From Oscillospiraceae bacterium (GTDB lineage: Bacteria > Bacillota > Clostridia > Oscillospirales > Ruminococcaceae): a DNA stretch of 5,139 bases. Position numbers and translations under genes: made by a program. This document shows, piece after piece, positions 1-5,139 of the stretch; position 1 is the stretch's first letter; each line of letters starts with the position of its first letter. The notes below the pieces were generated by a model. It had not been told where the DNA came from. It worked only from the letters and a program-made list of their open reading frames with translations, and ran no database searches. The DNA is taken from contig JAFYEQ010000194.1 in NCBI GenBank assembly GCA_017544185.1, positions 1 through 5,139 on the forward strand. The letters are read 5' to 3'.

Positions 1-64
1 CGATCTCGAGGAAGATACCTTGTTATGGACCGCAGGAGTTTGTAGAGATATTTGGTAAAAAGAC

Positions 65-87
65 TTGACGAGCTATGATGGTATAAC
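65..87 (+). promoter_or_regulatory. Weak promoter candidate upstream of the surface-protein gene
   Basis: TATAAC at 82-87 is preceded by TGG at 79-81, which makes an extended -10 element (TGn-TATAAC). A good -35-like TTGACG sits at 65-70, but the spacer is only 11 bp, too short for the pair to work as a standard sigma-A promoter. No better -35 lies 16-18 bp upstream. If used, transcription would start near 93-95 and the RNA would carry the hairpin at 135-176 before the start codon at 224. No other promoter is visible between that hairpin and the gene, so the promoter may instead lie left of the window. Confidence 0.35.
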
Positions 88-134
88 GATATGGATAGGA
101 CATATAAGAGCAAGTATCCCTATATGTAATGGAT

Positions 135-178
135 AAGACGTTCTCTGTCCGCAGTCATGCGGTCGGAGCACGTCTTTT
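135..178 (+). terminator. Long hairpin with short T tail before the surface-protein gene
   Basis: AAGACGT (135-141) pairs with ACGTCTT (170-176). After a one-base mismatch CTCTG pairs with CGGAG (one G-T), and after another mismatch CCGCA (149-153) pairs with TGCGG (158-162) around a GTCA loop. That gives 17 pairs in three helices, followed by TTTTG. The form is that of an intrinsic terminator, although the T tract is short. It could end an upstream gene outside the window, or act as a leader attenuator for the gene at 224, whose start lies 48 nt past the stem. Confidence 0.55.
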
Positions 179-223
179 GTGCATATGACAGGGAAGTATA
201 TGACCGGGAAAGGAATGATGTGG

Positions 224-2533
224 ATGAAAAGGAACAGCATAAAGCGGATAGCGGCGATGGCGCTCGCCATAGCTATGGTCTCGGGAGCAGCCCCTTTTGA
301 GATAGGCGGGATCAGGCTGATGCCGGATCTTTCCGCCAGCGTGAGCGCGGCTGAAAATGTGTATGTGAAGCAGCTGACGATGGCAGATCTGAACGGCAAG
401 ACGAGCTGGAGCGGGCTAGGCGACTTCGTAGCGCTTTCAAGTGAGTCCGAGAGGAATGCTCTGACGGATATCCCGTCCGGAGAGATATATCTCGTCTGGA
501 AGGAAGGCTGGGCTACAAAGTACACCGATGGCGTACCAGGCAGCCTCTACAGCCTTACTGTAGCGAACGCGGCGATGTATATGTCAGGGGGAGCAAAGGT
601 ATACTACACAGCGGCTCACCAGCACGACTGGCAGTATACCGCGGTGGGCGACACCATCACGGCGCACTGCACGAGCACGTCGGGCACATGTGGATATACG
701 TCCGATCCCGAGCTCGTCATAGCCGGCCCCAGGCTGACCAAGTACGGCGAGAACGCGACTGCCAATGCAGAGCTGACAGGTCTTGACGGGTTCAACGAAG
801 CTACCGGTCTGTCCGTGACTGCAGACGTTATCACATATGTGGGAAGAGACAACACGAACTATGAGCAGACTACCGAGGCTCCCACAGGTGCGGGCAAGTA
901 TACCGCATCCATCACGGTCGAGGGCAAGACCGCATCCGTGGACTATGAGATAGCTAAGGCAGATCCCACCGTTCAGACGGTCCGGGGGCTCAAAGCTACA
1001 TACGGTGATACTCTCGCCGATGTGGAACTCCCCGCAGGCTGGGCATGGACAGACTCCACCCAGAGCGTAGGTCACGCAGGGAGCAGCACCTTCACCGCAG
1101 ACTATACTCCCGAGGATACCGACAACTTCAACATACTGGAGGACGTAGCCCTCACCGTGACCGTTGACAAGGCTGATGCCGCAGCTACTGCTCCCACCGC
1201 AGCCGAGGGACTGGAGTACACAGGCGAGGCACAGGCGCTGGTCGTACCGGGCTCCACCGAAGACGGTGCCATACTCTACAGCTCCGACGGCGAGACCTTT
1301 GAGGCCACTGTCCCCACAGGTACAGATGCAGGCAGCTACACCGTATACTGGGCAGTGAAGGGCGACAGCGACCACAACGACACCACACCTGAGAGCATAT
1401 CCGTATCCATAGCTCCCGCAGATCCCACCGTGGGCGCTCCCACAGCTATAACGGGCCTTACATACACCGGTGAGGCGCAGGAGCTCATAACGCCCGGTTC
1501 CACCAGCGGCGGCACTATGATGTATCTCGCTGTTTCCGATGATCTTGGCGGCAAGCTCCTTCCCACGGATATAGTATCGCTCATGAACGGCAACGAGGGC
1601 AAGCAGGTCAAGGACAATGATATGACCCAGCAGGCCGAGGCCCTGGAATGGAGCGCGGCTATCCCCACAGGCACCGACGCAGGTAAATATACCGTATGGT
1701 ACAAGTCCGTCGGCGACGACAACTACAACAGCACAGAGCCTCAGTCCCTCAACGTCAGCATCGCCAAGGTCGGTCAGACCGCTCCCAAGGTGACCTCCAC
1801 CGACGAGACCGTCATGGACGCCAAGGACGGCACGATCTCGGGTCTCGAGGAGGGCATGGAGGTGCTGTATCCCGGCGCCGAGAACTATACCGCAGCCGCA
1901 GAGCCGACCTTGACAGGTCTCGCAGCGGGAAGATATTTCGTTCGCCGTGCATCCGACAAGAACTATATCGAGTCCGATGCAGTCGAAGTCGTTATAGGGC
2001 AGGGCACGCCTGTCGCTCCCAAGCCGAGCATCGCCATCGCCTTCGGCGGAAGGACGGTCGTCTTCAGCTCCGGGACAGCGGGCGTCGACATCTACTATCA
2101 GTTCGGTTCCTCCAACATCACCTCCGCGTGCAAACATGTGAAGGCAGGGGAGACGATATTCCTGGATGAGCCCATGACAGGCAATAAGGCTGCCATGTAC
2201 TTCAAGTCCTACAGGGACGGCAAGTGGTCCAAGGTAGGCAAGTGGGGAGTCCTCAACGTCAAGATAGACGAGCCTCTGATCGTGCAGTCCGGCAGGAAGA
2301 ACGATAATAACTTCAAGATCTACACTCAGACAAAGGACAGCTACATCGTATACACTCTCGACGGCACCGGTCCCGCCATCGAAGAGGGCATACAGAGCCT
2401 TAAGATCAAGAACGGCACCATGGTATGGAGCACGTCCAAGGTCATCAATGTACCCAAGGGCAAGACCGTCAGGGCTATTGCTATCCGAAGCGGTCTGGTG
2501 ACAAGTGACGTCATGACGTATACCAATAACTGA
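224..2533 (+). CDS. Secreted multidomain Ig-like repeat surface protein
   Basis: The protein has 769 residues and is predicted to be exported and to act outside the cell; its ligand or substrate cannot be read from the sequence. The start at 224 is chosen because AAAGGA (209-214) lies 9 nt upstream and the reading frame then opens on a typical signal peptide: KR-rich residues 2-8, a hydrophobic stretch about 9-25, and a likely cleavage after SVSA near residue 42. In-frame GTG 179 and ATGs at 185, 200, 215 and 218 fit less well. Residues 127-159 hold an HQHDW motif and Cys149/Cys156, a module seen in gut Firmicute surface proteins. Then come MBG/Ig-like segments at about 168-245 and 250-316, two YTGEAQ-type repeats (317-398, 403-515), a DGTISGL...GRYFVR segment (516-591), and two C-terminal segments (600-684, 685-769). 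The last, with YTLDG at 710-714 and VRAIAIRSG, resembles chitobiase C-terminal/Fn3-associated domains. No LPxTG, dockerin or SLH anchor is visible, and no catalytic domain is recognised. Roles in adhesion or polysaccharide contact are inference. Confidence 0.85.
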   Translation: MKRNSIKRIAAMALAIAMVSGAAPFEIGGIRLMPDLSASVSAAENVYVKQLTMADLNGKTSWSGLGDFVALSSESERNALTDIPSGEIYLVWKEGWATKYTDGVPGSLYSLTVANAAMYMSGGAKVYYTAAHQHDWQYTAVGDTITAHCTSTSGTCGYTSDPELVIAGPRLTKYGENATANAELTGLDGFNEATGLSVTADVITYVGRDNTNYEQTTEAPTGAGKYTASITVEGKTASVDYEIAKADPTVQTVRGLKATYGDTLADVELPAGWAWTDSTQSVGHAGSSTFTADYTPEDTDNFNILEDVALTVTVDKADAAATAPTAAEGLEYTGEAQALVVPGSTEDGAILYSSDGETFEATVPTGTDAGSYTVYWAVKGDSDHNDTTPESISVSIAPADPTVGAPTAITGLTYTGEAQELITPGSTSGGTMMYLAVSDDLGGKLLPTDIVSLMNGNEGKQVKDNDMTQQAEALEWSAAIPTGTDAGKYTVWYKSVGDDNYNSTEPQSLNVSIAKVGQTAPKVTSTDETVMDAKDGTISGLEEGMEVLYPGAENYTAAAEPTLTGLAAGRYFVRRASDKNYIESDAVEVVIGQGTPVAPKPSIAIAFGGRTVVFSSGTAGVDIYYQFGSSNITSACKHVKAGETIFLDEPMTGNKAAMYFKSYRDGKWSKVGKWGVLNVKIDEPLIVQSGRKNDNNFKIYTQTKDSYIVYTLDGTGPAIEEGIQSLKIKNGTMVWSTSKVINVPKGKTVRAIAIRSGLVTSDVMTYTNN
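1172..1768 (+). repeat. Two diverged in-frame Ig-like repeats in the surface protein
   Basis: Repeat 1 (1172-1417) and repeat 2 (1430-1768) each run from an APT...GL-YTGEAQ start, through a GST..G.-.Y core and PTGTDAG.YTV, to a SIA(P/K) end. Repeat 2 carries about 30 extra residues, rich in D, N and Q, between its GGTMMY core and its PTGTDAG strand. Both units keep the ADPT or APT linkers that join such domains. At DNA level the PTGTDAG segment is alike in both copies but clearly diverged, so the duplication is old. Confidence 0.8.
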
Positions 2534-2537
2534 CCCA

Positions 2538-2561
2538 AACGGGGCGCAGATGCGCCCCGTT
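2538..2561 (+). terminator. GC-rich hairpin after the surface-protein gene (copy 1)
   Basis: AACGGGGCGC (2538-2547) pairs perfectly with GCGCCCCGTT (2552-2561) around an AGAT loop, starting 4 nt after the stop codon. The position and the strong stem suggest 3'-end formation or transcript protection. The downstream tail (ATGCATGA) has no T run, so a classical intrinsic terminator is not certain. A close relative of this hairpin recurs at 3425-3445. Confidence 0.6.
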
Positions 2562-2604
2562 ATGCATGATATAGGATCGTGTGATATGAAAGCAAACTGA
2601 TGCA

Positions 2605-2633
2605 TTGACGATCATATATTTTTATGATATAAT
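2605..2633 (+). promoter_or_regulatory. Strong sigma-A promoter of the toxin-antitoxin operon
   Basis: TTGACG at 2605-2610 and TATAAT at 2628-2633 are separated by exactly 17 bp. TGA at 2625-2627 adds an extended -10, and the spacer is AT-rich. This is the best promoter in the window. Transcription should start near 2640, giving a leader of about 60 nt before the antitoxin start codon at 2703. Confidence 0.85.
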
Positions 2634-2639
2634 GTAAGT

Positions 2640-2668
2640 GGATGTAGAAGATATCCGTTATGGATGTA
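2640..2668 (+). repeat. Paired GGATGTA direct repeats in the vapBC-type leader
   Basis: GGATGTA occurs at 2640-2646 and again at 2662-2668, 22 bp apart or about two helical turns, immediately downstream of the promoter. Such phasing and position would suit an operator for the antitoxin or toxin-antitoxin complex, since these operons are commonly autoregulated. A heptamer pair can also arise by chance, so this is a weak call. Confidence 0.25.
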
Positions 2669-2702
2669 ATGGGCATCAGAGGATAGCTCGGAGGTGATAC
2701 TT

Positions 2703-2951
2703 ATGACGATGGTACAGGAGGCAGCGAGCATCATGGAAAAGCTGCCTATAAGGGATCAGCAGATAGTGCTGGATCTTTTGAAAGTGATGAACGGCCAAAT
2801 GTCATCTGCTATGACGACAGGAGATACGCCCGACGAAAAAATGAAGACCGCAGCGCTGGGGCTGGCCGGTCTTTGGCAGAGCCATGAAAACGCATCGTCA
2901 GTAGAGGAAACGGTACGGGATATGAGAAAGGGACGTCGCTTTGATAATTGA
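2703..2951 (+). CDS. VapB-like antitoxin of a type II toxin-antitoxin pair
   Basis: This is an 82-residue acidic/basic mosaic protein with no signal peptide or membrane segment, so it is cytoplasmic. ATG 2703 is chosen because GGAGG (2690-2694) sits 8 nt upstream; the in-frame GTG at 2694 lies inside that ribosome site and is rejected. Residues 6-29 (EAASIMEKLP...VLDLLKVM) form a likely amphipathic helix. Residues about 43-82 hold a charged linker, then LAGLWQSHE and the basic end MRKGRRFDN. Such C-termini commonly wrap the PIN toxin in VapBC pairs. No clear ribbon-helix-helix or AbrB DNA-binding fold can be recognised. The call rests mainly on the gene order: a PIN-domain frame starts 11 nt before its stop codon, the usual overlapping layout. 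The antitoxin frame is intact although the toxin frame is broken. The exact antitoxin subfamily is uncertain. Confidence 0.72.
   Translation: MTMVQEAASIMEKLPIRDQQIVLDLLKVMNGQMSSAMTTGDTPDEKMKTAALGLAGLWQSHENASSVEETVRDMRKGRRFDN
2926..2933 (+). promoter_or_regulatory. Ribosome site that sets the TTG start of the toxin frame
   Basis: GAAAGGGA inside the end of the antitoxin gene lies 7 nt before TTG 2941. The frame is closed by TGA at 2923-2925, and no ATG or GTG lies between that stop and the conserved IIDTD start of the PIN domain, so TTG 2941 is the only well-placed start. Confidence 0.6.
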
Positions 2952-3319
2952 TACGGATGTTATGATCTGGTTCCTCAGGGGAAACCAAAGTGCGATAGAT
3001 CTCATTATGGATGCAATGCCATTTTCGATCTCGGTCGTAACATATATGGAGCTCGTACAGGGCGTGCGTGACAAAGCGGGAGCTCACGAAAATGAAGAAG
3101 GCGCTCGCTGATATGGGCGTTGAGATCATACCATTATCAGAAGAGATATCCATGCATGCCTCCGGATATGTTGAAGCATATTCATTGAGCCATTCTATGG
3201 AATTGGCAGACGCACTGATCGCAGGGACCTGCGTTGAAAATAATGATACATTGGTCACGGCAAACGATAAACACTACAGAGTAGTGCAAGGACTGCAGAT
3301 GACCGTATTTCGTCCGTGA
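2941..3319 (+). pseudogene. VapC-like PIN-domain toxin, disrupted by a one-base frameshift
   Basis: Joined across the shift, the product would have about 125 residues, the normal size for a VapC PIN-domain ribonuclease, a family that cleaves RNA using metal-binding acidic residues. The first part (2941 to about 3075) reads from a TTG start through IIDTDVMIWFLRG and TYMELVQGVRDK. That frame then meets TGA at 3109-3111, giving only 56 residues. The rest (from about 3074, next frame) reads RELTKMKKALADMG, SHSMELADALIAG, TANDKHY and VFRP up to TGA 3317. Removing one base, most simply one A of AAA 3073-3075, gives GAC AAG CGG GAG (DKRE) and restores the frame. The expected acidic residues are all present in the joined protein: D4, D6, E37, D90 and D109. 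The last two are lost from the 56-residue product, which should therefore be inactive. Alternatives are a sequencing error or recoding; no known +1 recoding signal is evident. Confidence 0.82.
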
Positions 3320-3386
3320 TCGGGGCTTTTGCGGCCTCGATAAAGAAATGGCTCGATGAGCCTATGATCATGTAGTATGACATGAT
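3319..3386. other. Cluster of small hairpins after the toxin pseudogene
   Basis: Three short inverted repeats follow one another: ATCGGGGC (3319-3326) with GCCTCGAT (3334-3341), including one G-T pair; GGCTC (3350-3354) with GAGCC (3358-3362) around a GAT loop; and ATCATGT (3367-3373) with ACATGAT (3380-3386). None has a T tract, so none is a convincing terminator by itself. No ribosome site with an open frame is seen in 3320-3615. Confidence 0.35.
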
Positions 3387-3424
3387 ATCTGAACTCGGAC
3401 TAAGAACAGCAGATCGATCTTTTC

Positions 3425-3445
3425 GGGGCGCAGCAGATGCGCCCC
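3425..3445 (+). terminator. GC-rich hairpin downstream of the toxin (copy 2)
   Basis: GGGGCGCA (3425-3432) pairs with TGCGCCCC (3438-3445) around a GCAGA loop. The sequence matches copy 1 at 2538-2561 except for three inserted loop bases and one lost G before TTATG. The tail TTATGTCT is only weakly T-rich. It may end the toxin-antitoxin transcript or belong to a dispersed hairpin family. Confidence 0.5.
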
Positions 3446-3462
3446 TTATGTCTGTACACAAA

Positions 3463-3494
3463 GATCCGCACCGTTCATATGAGCGGTGCGGATC
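3463..3494 (-). terminator. 11-bp hairpin, possible second terminator of the lipoprotein gene
   Basis: GATCCGCACCG (3463-3473) pairs perfectly with CGGTGCGGATC (3484-3494) around a ten-base loop that is itself partly self-complementary (TCATATGA). Read on the minus strand the stem is followed by TTTGTG, a modest T tail, so it could back up the terminator at 3549-3581. On the plus strand the tail is GTCATTAT. The direction is therefore not certain. Confidence 0.45.
3477..3491 (+). repeat. 15-bp direct repeat, left copy
   Basis: ATATGAGCGGTGCGG here is identical to 5105-5119. The two copies lie on either side of the lipoprotein gene in the same orientation. The left copy forms the loop and most of the right arm of the 3463-3494 hairpin. 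Confidence 0.5.
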
Positions 3495-3528
3495 GTCATT
3501 ATCAGATCGTATCATACTACTTTCTGAC

Positions 3529-3601
3529 CTATGTATAGACGAGAAATACGCCTGAAAGCCATCGTATACGGCTTTCAGGCGGAGAGATCGTCTATACATA
3601 G
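3529..3601. repeat. Nested double inverted repeat, 73 nt
   Basis: An outer perfect 14-bp stem, CTATGTATAGACGA (3529-3542) with TCGTCTATACATAG (3588-3601), encloses a symmetric 6-by-6 internal loop (GAAATA and GAGAGA). This in turn encloses a perfect 12-bp stem, CGCCTGAAAGCC (3549-3560) with GGCTTTCAGGCG (3570-3581), and a nine-base loop. The element begins 14 nt past the stop codon of the leftward gene. No target-site duplication is visible at its ends. Confidence 0.8.
3543..3581 (-). terminator. Likely intrinsic terminator of the ABC lipoprotein gene
   Basis: Read leftward, the perfect 12-bp stem (3549-3581) is followed by TATTTC (3548-3543), a short T-rich tail. It lies about 35 nt after the TGA at 3616-3618, the usual place for an intrinsic terminator. 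The outer 14-bp stem of the nested repeat brackets it and could compete with or stabilise it. Confidence 0.65.
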
Positions 3602-3615
3602 AGGAAGAAATAGTA

Positions 3616-5055
3616 TCAGGACATAGCAGACAGCTGACCGTCGGCTTCCTCTACGAGCATCTCTACGACCTCGGCGATCTCTTCTCTGGTAGTAGCCCAG
3701 GGAGTGCCATGGAACGCCGCACGGAGACCGATCTCCGAGCCGCCGTCGGTGGTGAGGGACGCTACATCGGTGGATATGCCCGTTGCAAGGTCTACCACGG
3801 GGAACTCCGCAGCGAGACGGTTGCATTCGTTGTTGTGCGCCAGCAGTTCCTCGGACCACTGGGCCTCGTCCATCAGCTTCTTGTCGGCGATGGCCCTTGC
3901 CTCATCGTTGGTGTTGGCAAGGCGGGTACACTGAGCCAGGAGAGCTACGCCCTCGGGGTTGGCTGCGCCCTTGCAGATCACCCAGCCGTCAAGGGTGGCG
4001 GACTGGAAGTTGTCATAGCCTGCGGGGGAGGGAACGGGTACTATGCCCAGATCCTCGGGAGCCACCTTGCAGGGCCATACCTCGGGCACGCCGCTGACAT
4101 CCCATGAGCCTACCAGCAGGAACAGCTCCTTGCCCTCGCTGAGGTACTCGGGATGTACTGTCCAGTCAAAGGCAGCCAGATCCATGACCAGTCCCTTCTG
4201 GTTGAGGCCGTACTGCCAGTCGAGAGCCTTCTCTATGTCGGGGTCGTTGAGGTTCACCTTCAGATGACCGTCAACGGTGGATACGGAGGGAACGCCTGCG
4301 GACAGGAGCAGCGCCTTCTCGTTGTACCAGTAGTCAAGACCGTAGAGCTCGGCCTCGGGGTCTACGAAGTCTATGAGCATCTGCTCGAAGGTGTCCCAGT
4401 TCCACTCGCCCTTCTCATAGAGCTCCCAGGGATCGTCGAAGCCGTGCTCCTCGATGGTCTTCTTGTTGTAGAGGCATATCTGCTCTGCGGATATGGAGTT
4501 GACCAGCTCATAGTGCTTGCCGTTGAAATTGTATATCTCCAGGCCCTCGGATACGTCCTTCCAGAGGTCGGAGCTCAGATCTACATAGTCGTCCACGGGC
4601 TGGAACATGCCGCTGATGATGCCCTTGGGGAGGGCTGCGGTATCACAGGGGAAGAAGTCGATGCCTTCGCCGCCCAGCACGTATGTGGACAGGTCGGAGT
4701 ATCTGCTGTTCCATGTGGTGGGGTAGTACTGGATCTCTCCGCCGTACTTTGTGCGGAAGAGGTTGAGGTTGATGGACTCGGACGTGCCCGAAGAGGTGTT
4801 GGGGTTGATATCATAGTGCGCGAGCCACTTTACGGTCTTGTTCTCCAGCTCCACGTCGGGGAGCATCTCGTTGGCCATATCGTCGAGGGTCTTCTGATCC
4901 TCCTCCTGCAGCGTGGTGGTGATGACCTCCACGGTAACGCCTGTGGTGGTGGCCTGTGTGGTCTCTGTGGGAGCTTCGGTGCTGCTGCCGCCGCAGGATG
5001 CGAGCGCAGCGCACATGGTGACGGCAGCCAGTCCTGCCAAGGTCCTCCTGATCAT
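3616..5055 (-). CDS. ABC transporter substrate-binding lipoprotein, probably for sugars
   Basis: This is a 479-residue extracellular solute-binding protein that would capture a ligand outside the membrane and deliver it to an ABC permease. The start at 5055 is preferred because AGGAG (5064-5068) lies 8 nt before it; the ATG at 5061, two codons earlier, has only 2 nt spacing. The N-terminus has a basic MIRR, a hydrophobic stretch, and a lipobox L18-A19-S20-C21, so C21 should be lipidated. A Thr/Ser/Glu-rich linker spans about 24-48. The mature domain shows family 1 features: KTVKWLAHYD near 73-82, FRTKYGGEIQYYP near 100-112, then GGEGIDFF, SEGKELFLLVGSWD, LGIVPVPSPAG and DGWVICKGAANPEG. Length is normal for the family. 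Many Trp and Tyr residues suit carbohydrate stacking, but the ligand is not determined. Permease and ATPase genes are absent here. A terminator follows on the left, so partner genes, if linked, lie to the right of the window. Confidence 0.88.
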   Translation of the reverse strand: MIRRTLAGLAAVTMCAALASCGGSSTEAPTETTQATTTGVTVEVITTTLQEEDQKTLDDMANEMLPDVELENKTVKWLAHYDINPNTSSGTSESINLNLFRTKYGGEIQYYPTTWNSRYSDLSTYVLGGEGIDFFPCDTAALPKGIISGMFQPVDDYVDLSSDLWKDVSEGLEIYNFNGKHYELVNSISAEQICLYNKKTIEEHGFDDPWELYEKGEWNWDTFEQMLIDFVDPEAELYGLDYWYNEKALLLSAGVPSVSTVDGHLKVNLNDPDIEKALDWQYGLNQKGLVMDLAAFDWTVHPEYLSEGKELFLLVGSWDVSGVPEVWPCKVAPEDLGIVPVPSPAGYDNFQSATLDGWVICKGAANPEGVALLAQCTRLANTNDEARAIADKKLMDEAQWSEELLAHNNECNRLAAEFPVVDLATGISTDVASLTTDGGSEIGLRAAFHGTPWATTREEIAEVVEMLVEEADGQLSAMS

Positions 5056-5063
5056 TTTCATTT

Positions 5064-5068
5064 CTCCT
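5064..5068 (-). promoter_or_regulatory. Ribosome site deciding the lipoprotein start
   Basis: AGGAG on the minus strand, within TAAGGAGAA, stands 2 nt from ATG 5061 and 8 nt from the in-frame ATG 5055. The second spacing is the canonical one. The two choices differ only by Met-Lys at the N-terminus and both leave the lipobox intact. Confidence 0.7.
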
Positions 5069-5100
5069 TATGCATCGTAACGGGTATGCGGTATGTCTTC

Positions 5101-5133
5101 AGCGATATGAGCGGTGCGGTATCCGCTGTCGCT
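5101..5133. promoter_or_regulatory. Imperfect inverted repeat upstream of the lipoprotein gene
   Basis: AGCGA (5101-5105) can pair with TCGCT (5129-5133), and GCGG (5111-5114) with CCGC (5123-5126). GCGGTATCCGC at 5116-5126 is also a small palindrome. TGCGGTAT occurs at 5087-5094 and again at 5115-5122. These could be operator-like sites for a sugar regulator or part of a leader structure. No convincing sigma-A promoter for the gene is seen in 5062-5139. Confidence 0.3.
5105..5119 (+). repeat. 15-bp direct repeat, right copy
   Basis: ATATGAGCGGTGCGG is identical to 3477-3491. Here it overlaps the imperfect inverted repeat in front of the lipoprotein gene, about 1.6 kb from the left copy. The match does not extend on either side. 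Confidence 0.5.
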
Positions 5134-5139
5134 TGTAAA

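Noticed and set aside
1..68. Possible C-terminal end of an upstream gene (frame ending TGA 66-68, or frames ending at 45 or 58)
   Set aside because: All three plus frames close within 68 nt and none shows a recognisable family motif, so no frame can be preferred.
91..129. A 12-codon leader peptide (ATG to TAA) just before the hairpin at 135
   Set aside because: It has no ribosome site, and the putative transcription start falls at or after its ATG. It has no run of regulatory codons that would support classical attenuation.
584..2605. A 673-codon open frame on the minus strand opposite the surface-protein gene
   Set aside because: It is codon-aligned with the plus-strand gene and stays open because that gene avoids TTA, CTA and TCA codons. 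Its product is a Gly/Cys-rich mix without recognisable motifs, while the plus strand has a signal peptide and clear domains.
3068..3319. A separate 83-residue gene starting at GTG 3068
   Set aside because: Its sequence is the C-terminal two thirds of the PIN toxin, the ribosome site is poor, and it lacks the first acidic residues, so it is treated as part of the pseudogene.
3529..3601. CRISPR repeat or insertion-sequence end
   Set aside because: There is no regularly spaced repeat array, no transposase frame nearby and no target-site duplication flanking the inverted repeat.
3709..4267. Plus-strand open frames opposite the lipoprotein gene
   Set aside because: They overlap the well-supported substrate-binding protein, have no ribosome sites or motifs of note, and arise from its GC-rich codons.

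Overview
The window reads as chromosomal DNA from a Gram-positive gut or rumen Firmicute, most like Ruminococcus or a close Oscillospiraceae relative. This rests on strong AGGAGG-type ribosome sites, a Sec signal peptide opening MKRNSIKRIAAMALA, an LASC lipobox, Firmicute-style Ig-like surface repeats, and frequent ATA (Ile) and AGG (Arg) codons at moderate GC. The genus is inferred from style, not from a search.

Layout, left to right. Positions 1-223 hold no supportable gene. They contain a weak promoter candidate and a long hairpin with a short T tail just before the first gene. Positions 224-2533 (+) encode a 769-residue secreted surface-type protein: signal peptide, a His/Cys-bearing N-terminal module, several Ig/MBG-like beta domains including two diverged YTGEAQ repeats, and a C-terminal chitobiase/Fn3-associated-like domain. 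It is followed by a GC-rich hairpin. From 2605 a near-perfect sigma-A promoter drives a VapBC-type toxin-antitoxin pair. The antitoxin (2703-2951) is intact. The PIN-domain toxin (2941-3319) is broken by a one-base frameshift near 3073-3076, so it appears to be a pseudogene.

The gap 3320-3615 has no gene but is packed with inverted repeats: a second copy of the GGGGCGCA/TGCGCCCC hairpin, an 11-bp hairpin, and a nested 73-nt double inverted repeat whose inner stem looks like the terminator of the leftward gene. Positions 3616-5055 (-) encode a lipoprotein that is the solute-binding component of an ABC importer, probably for sugars. Its permease genes are not in the window. If they are linked they lie beyond the right edge, because the gene ends at a terminator on its left.

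The three loci look like independent transcription units, not one pathway: an extracellular protein, a decayed toxin-antitoxin module and a nutrient-uptake lipoprotein. I see no clear new biological system. The items most worth a second look are the frameshifted toxin beside an intact antitoxin, the matching hairpins that bracket that module, and the nested inverted repeat.
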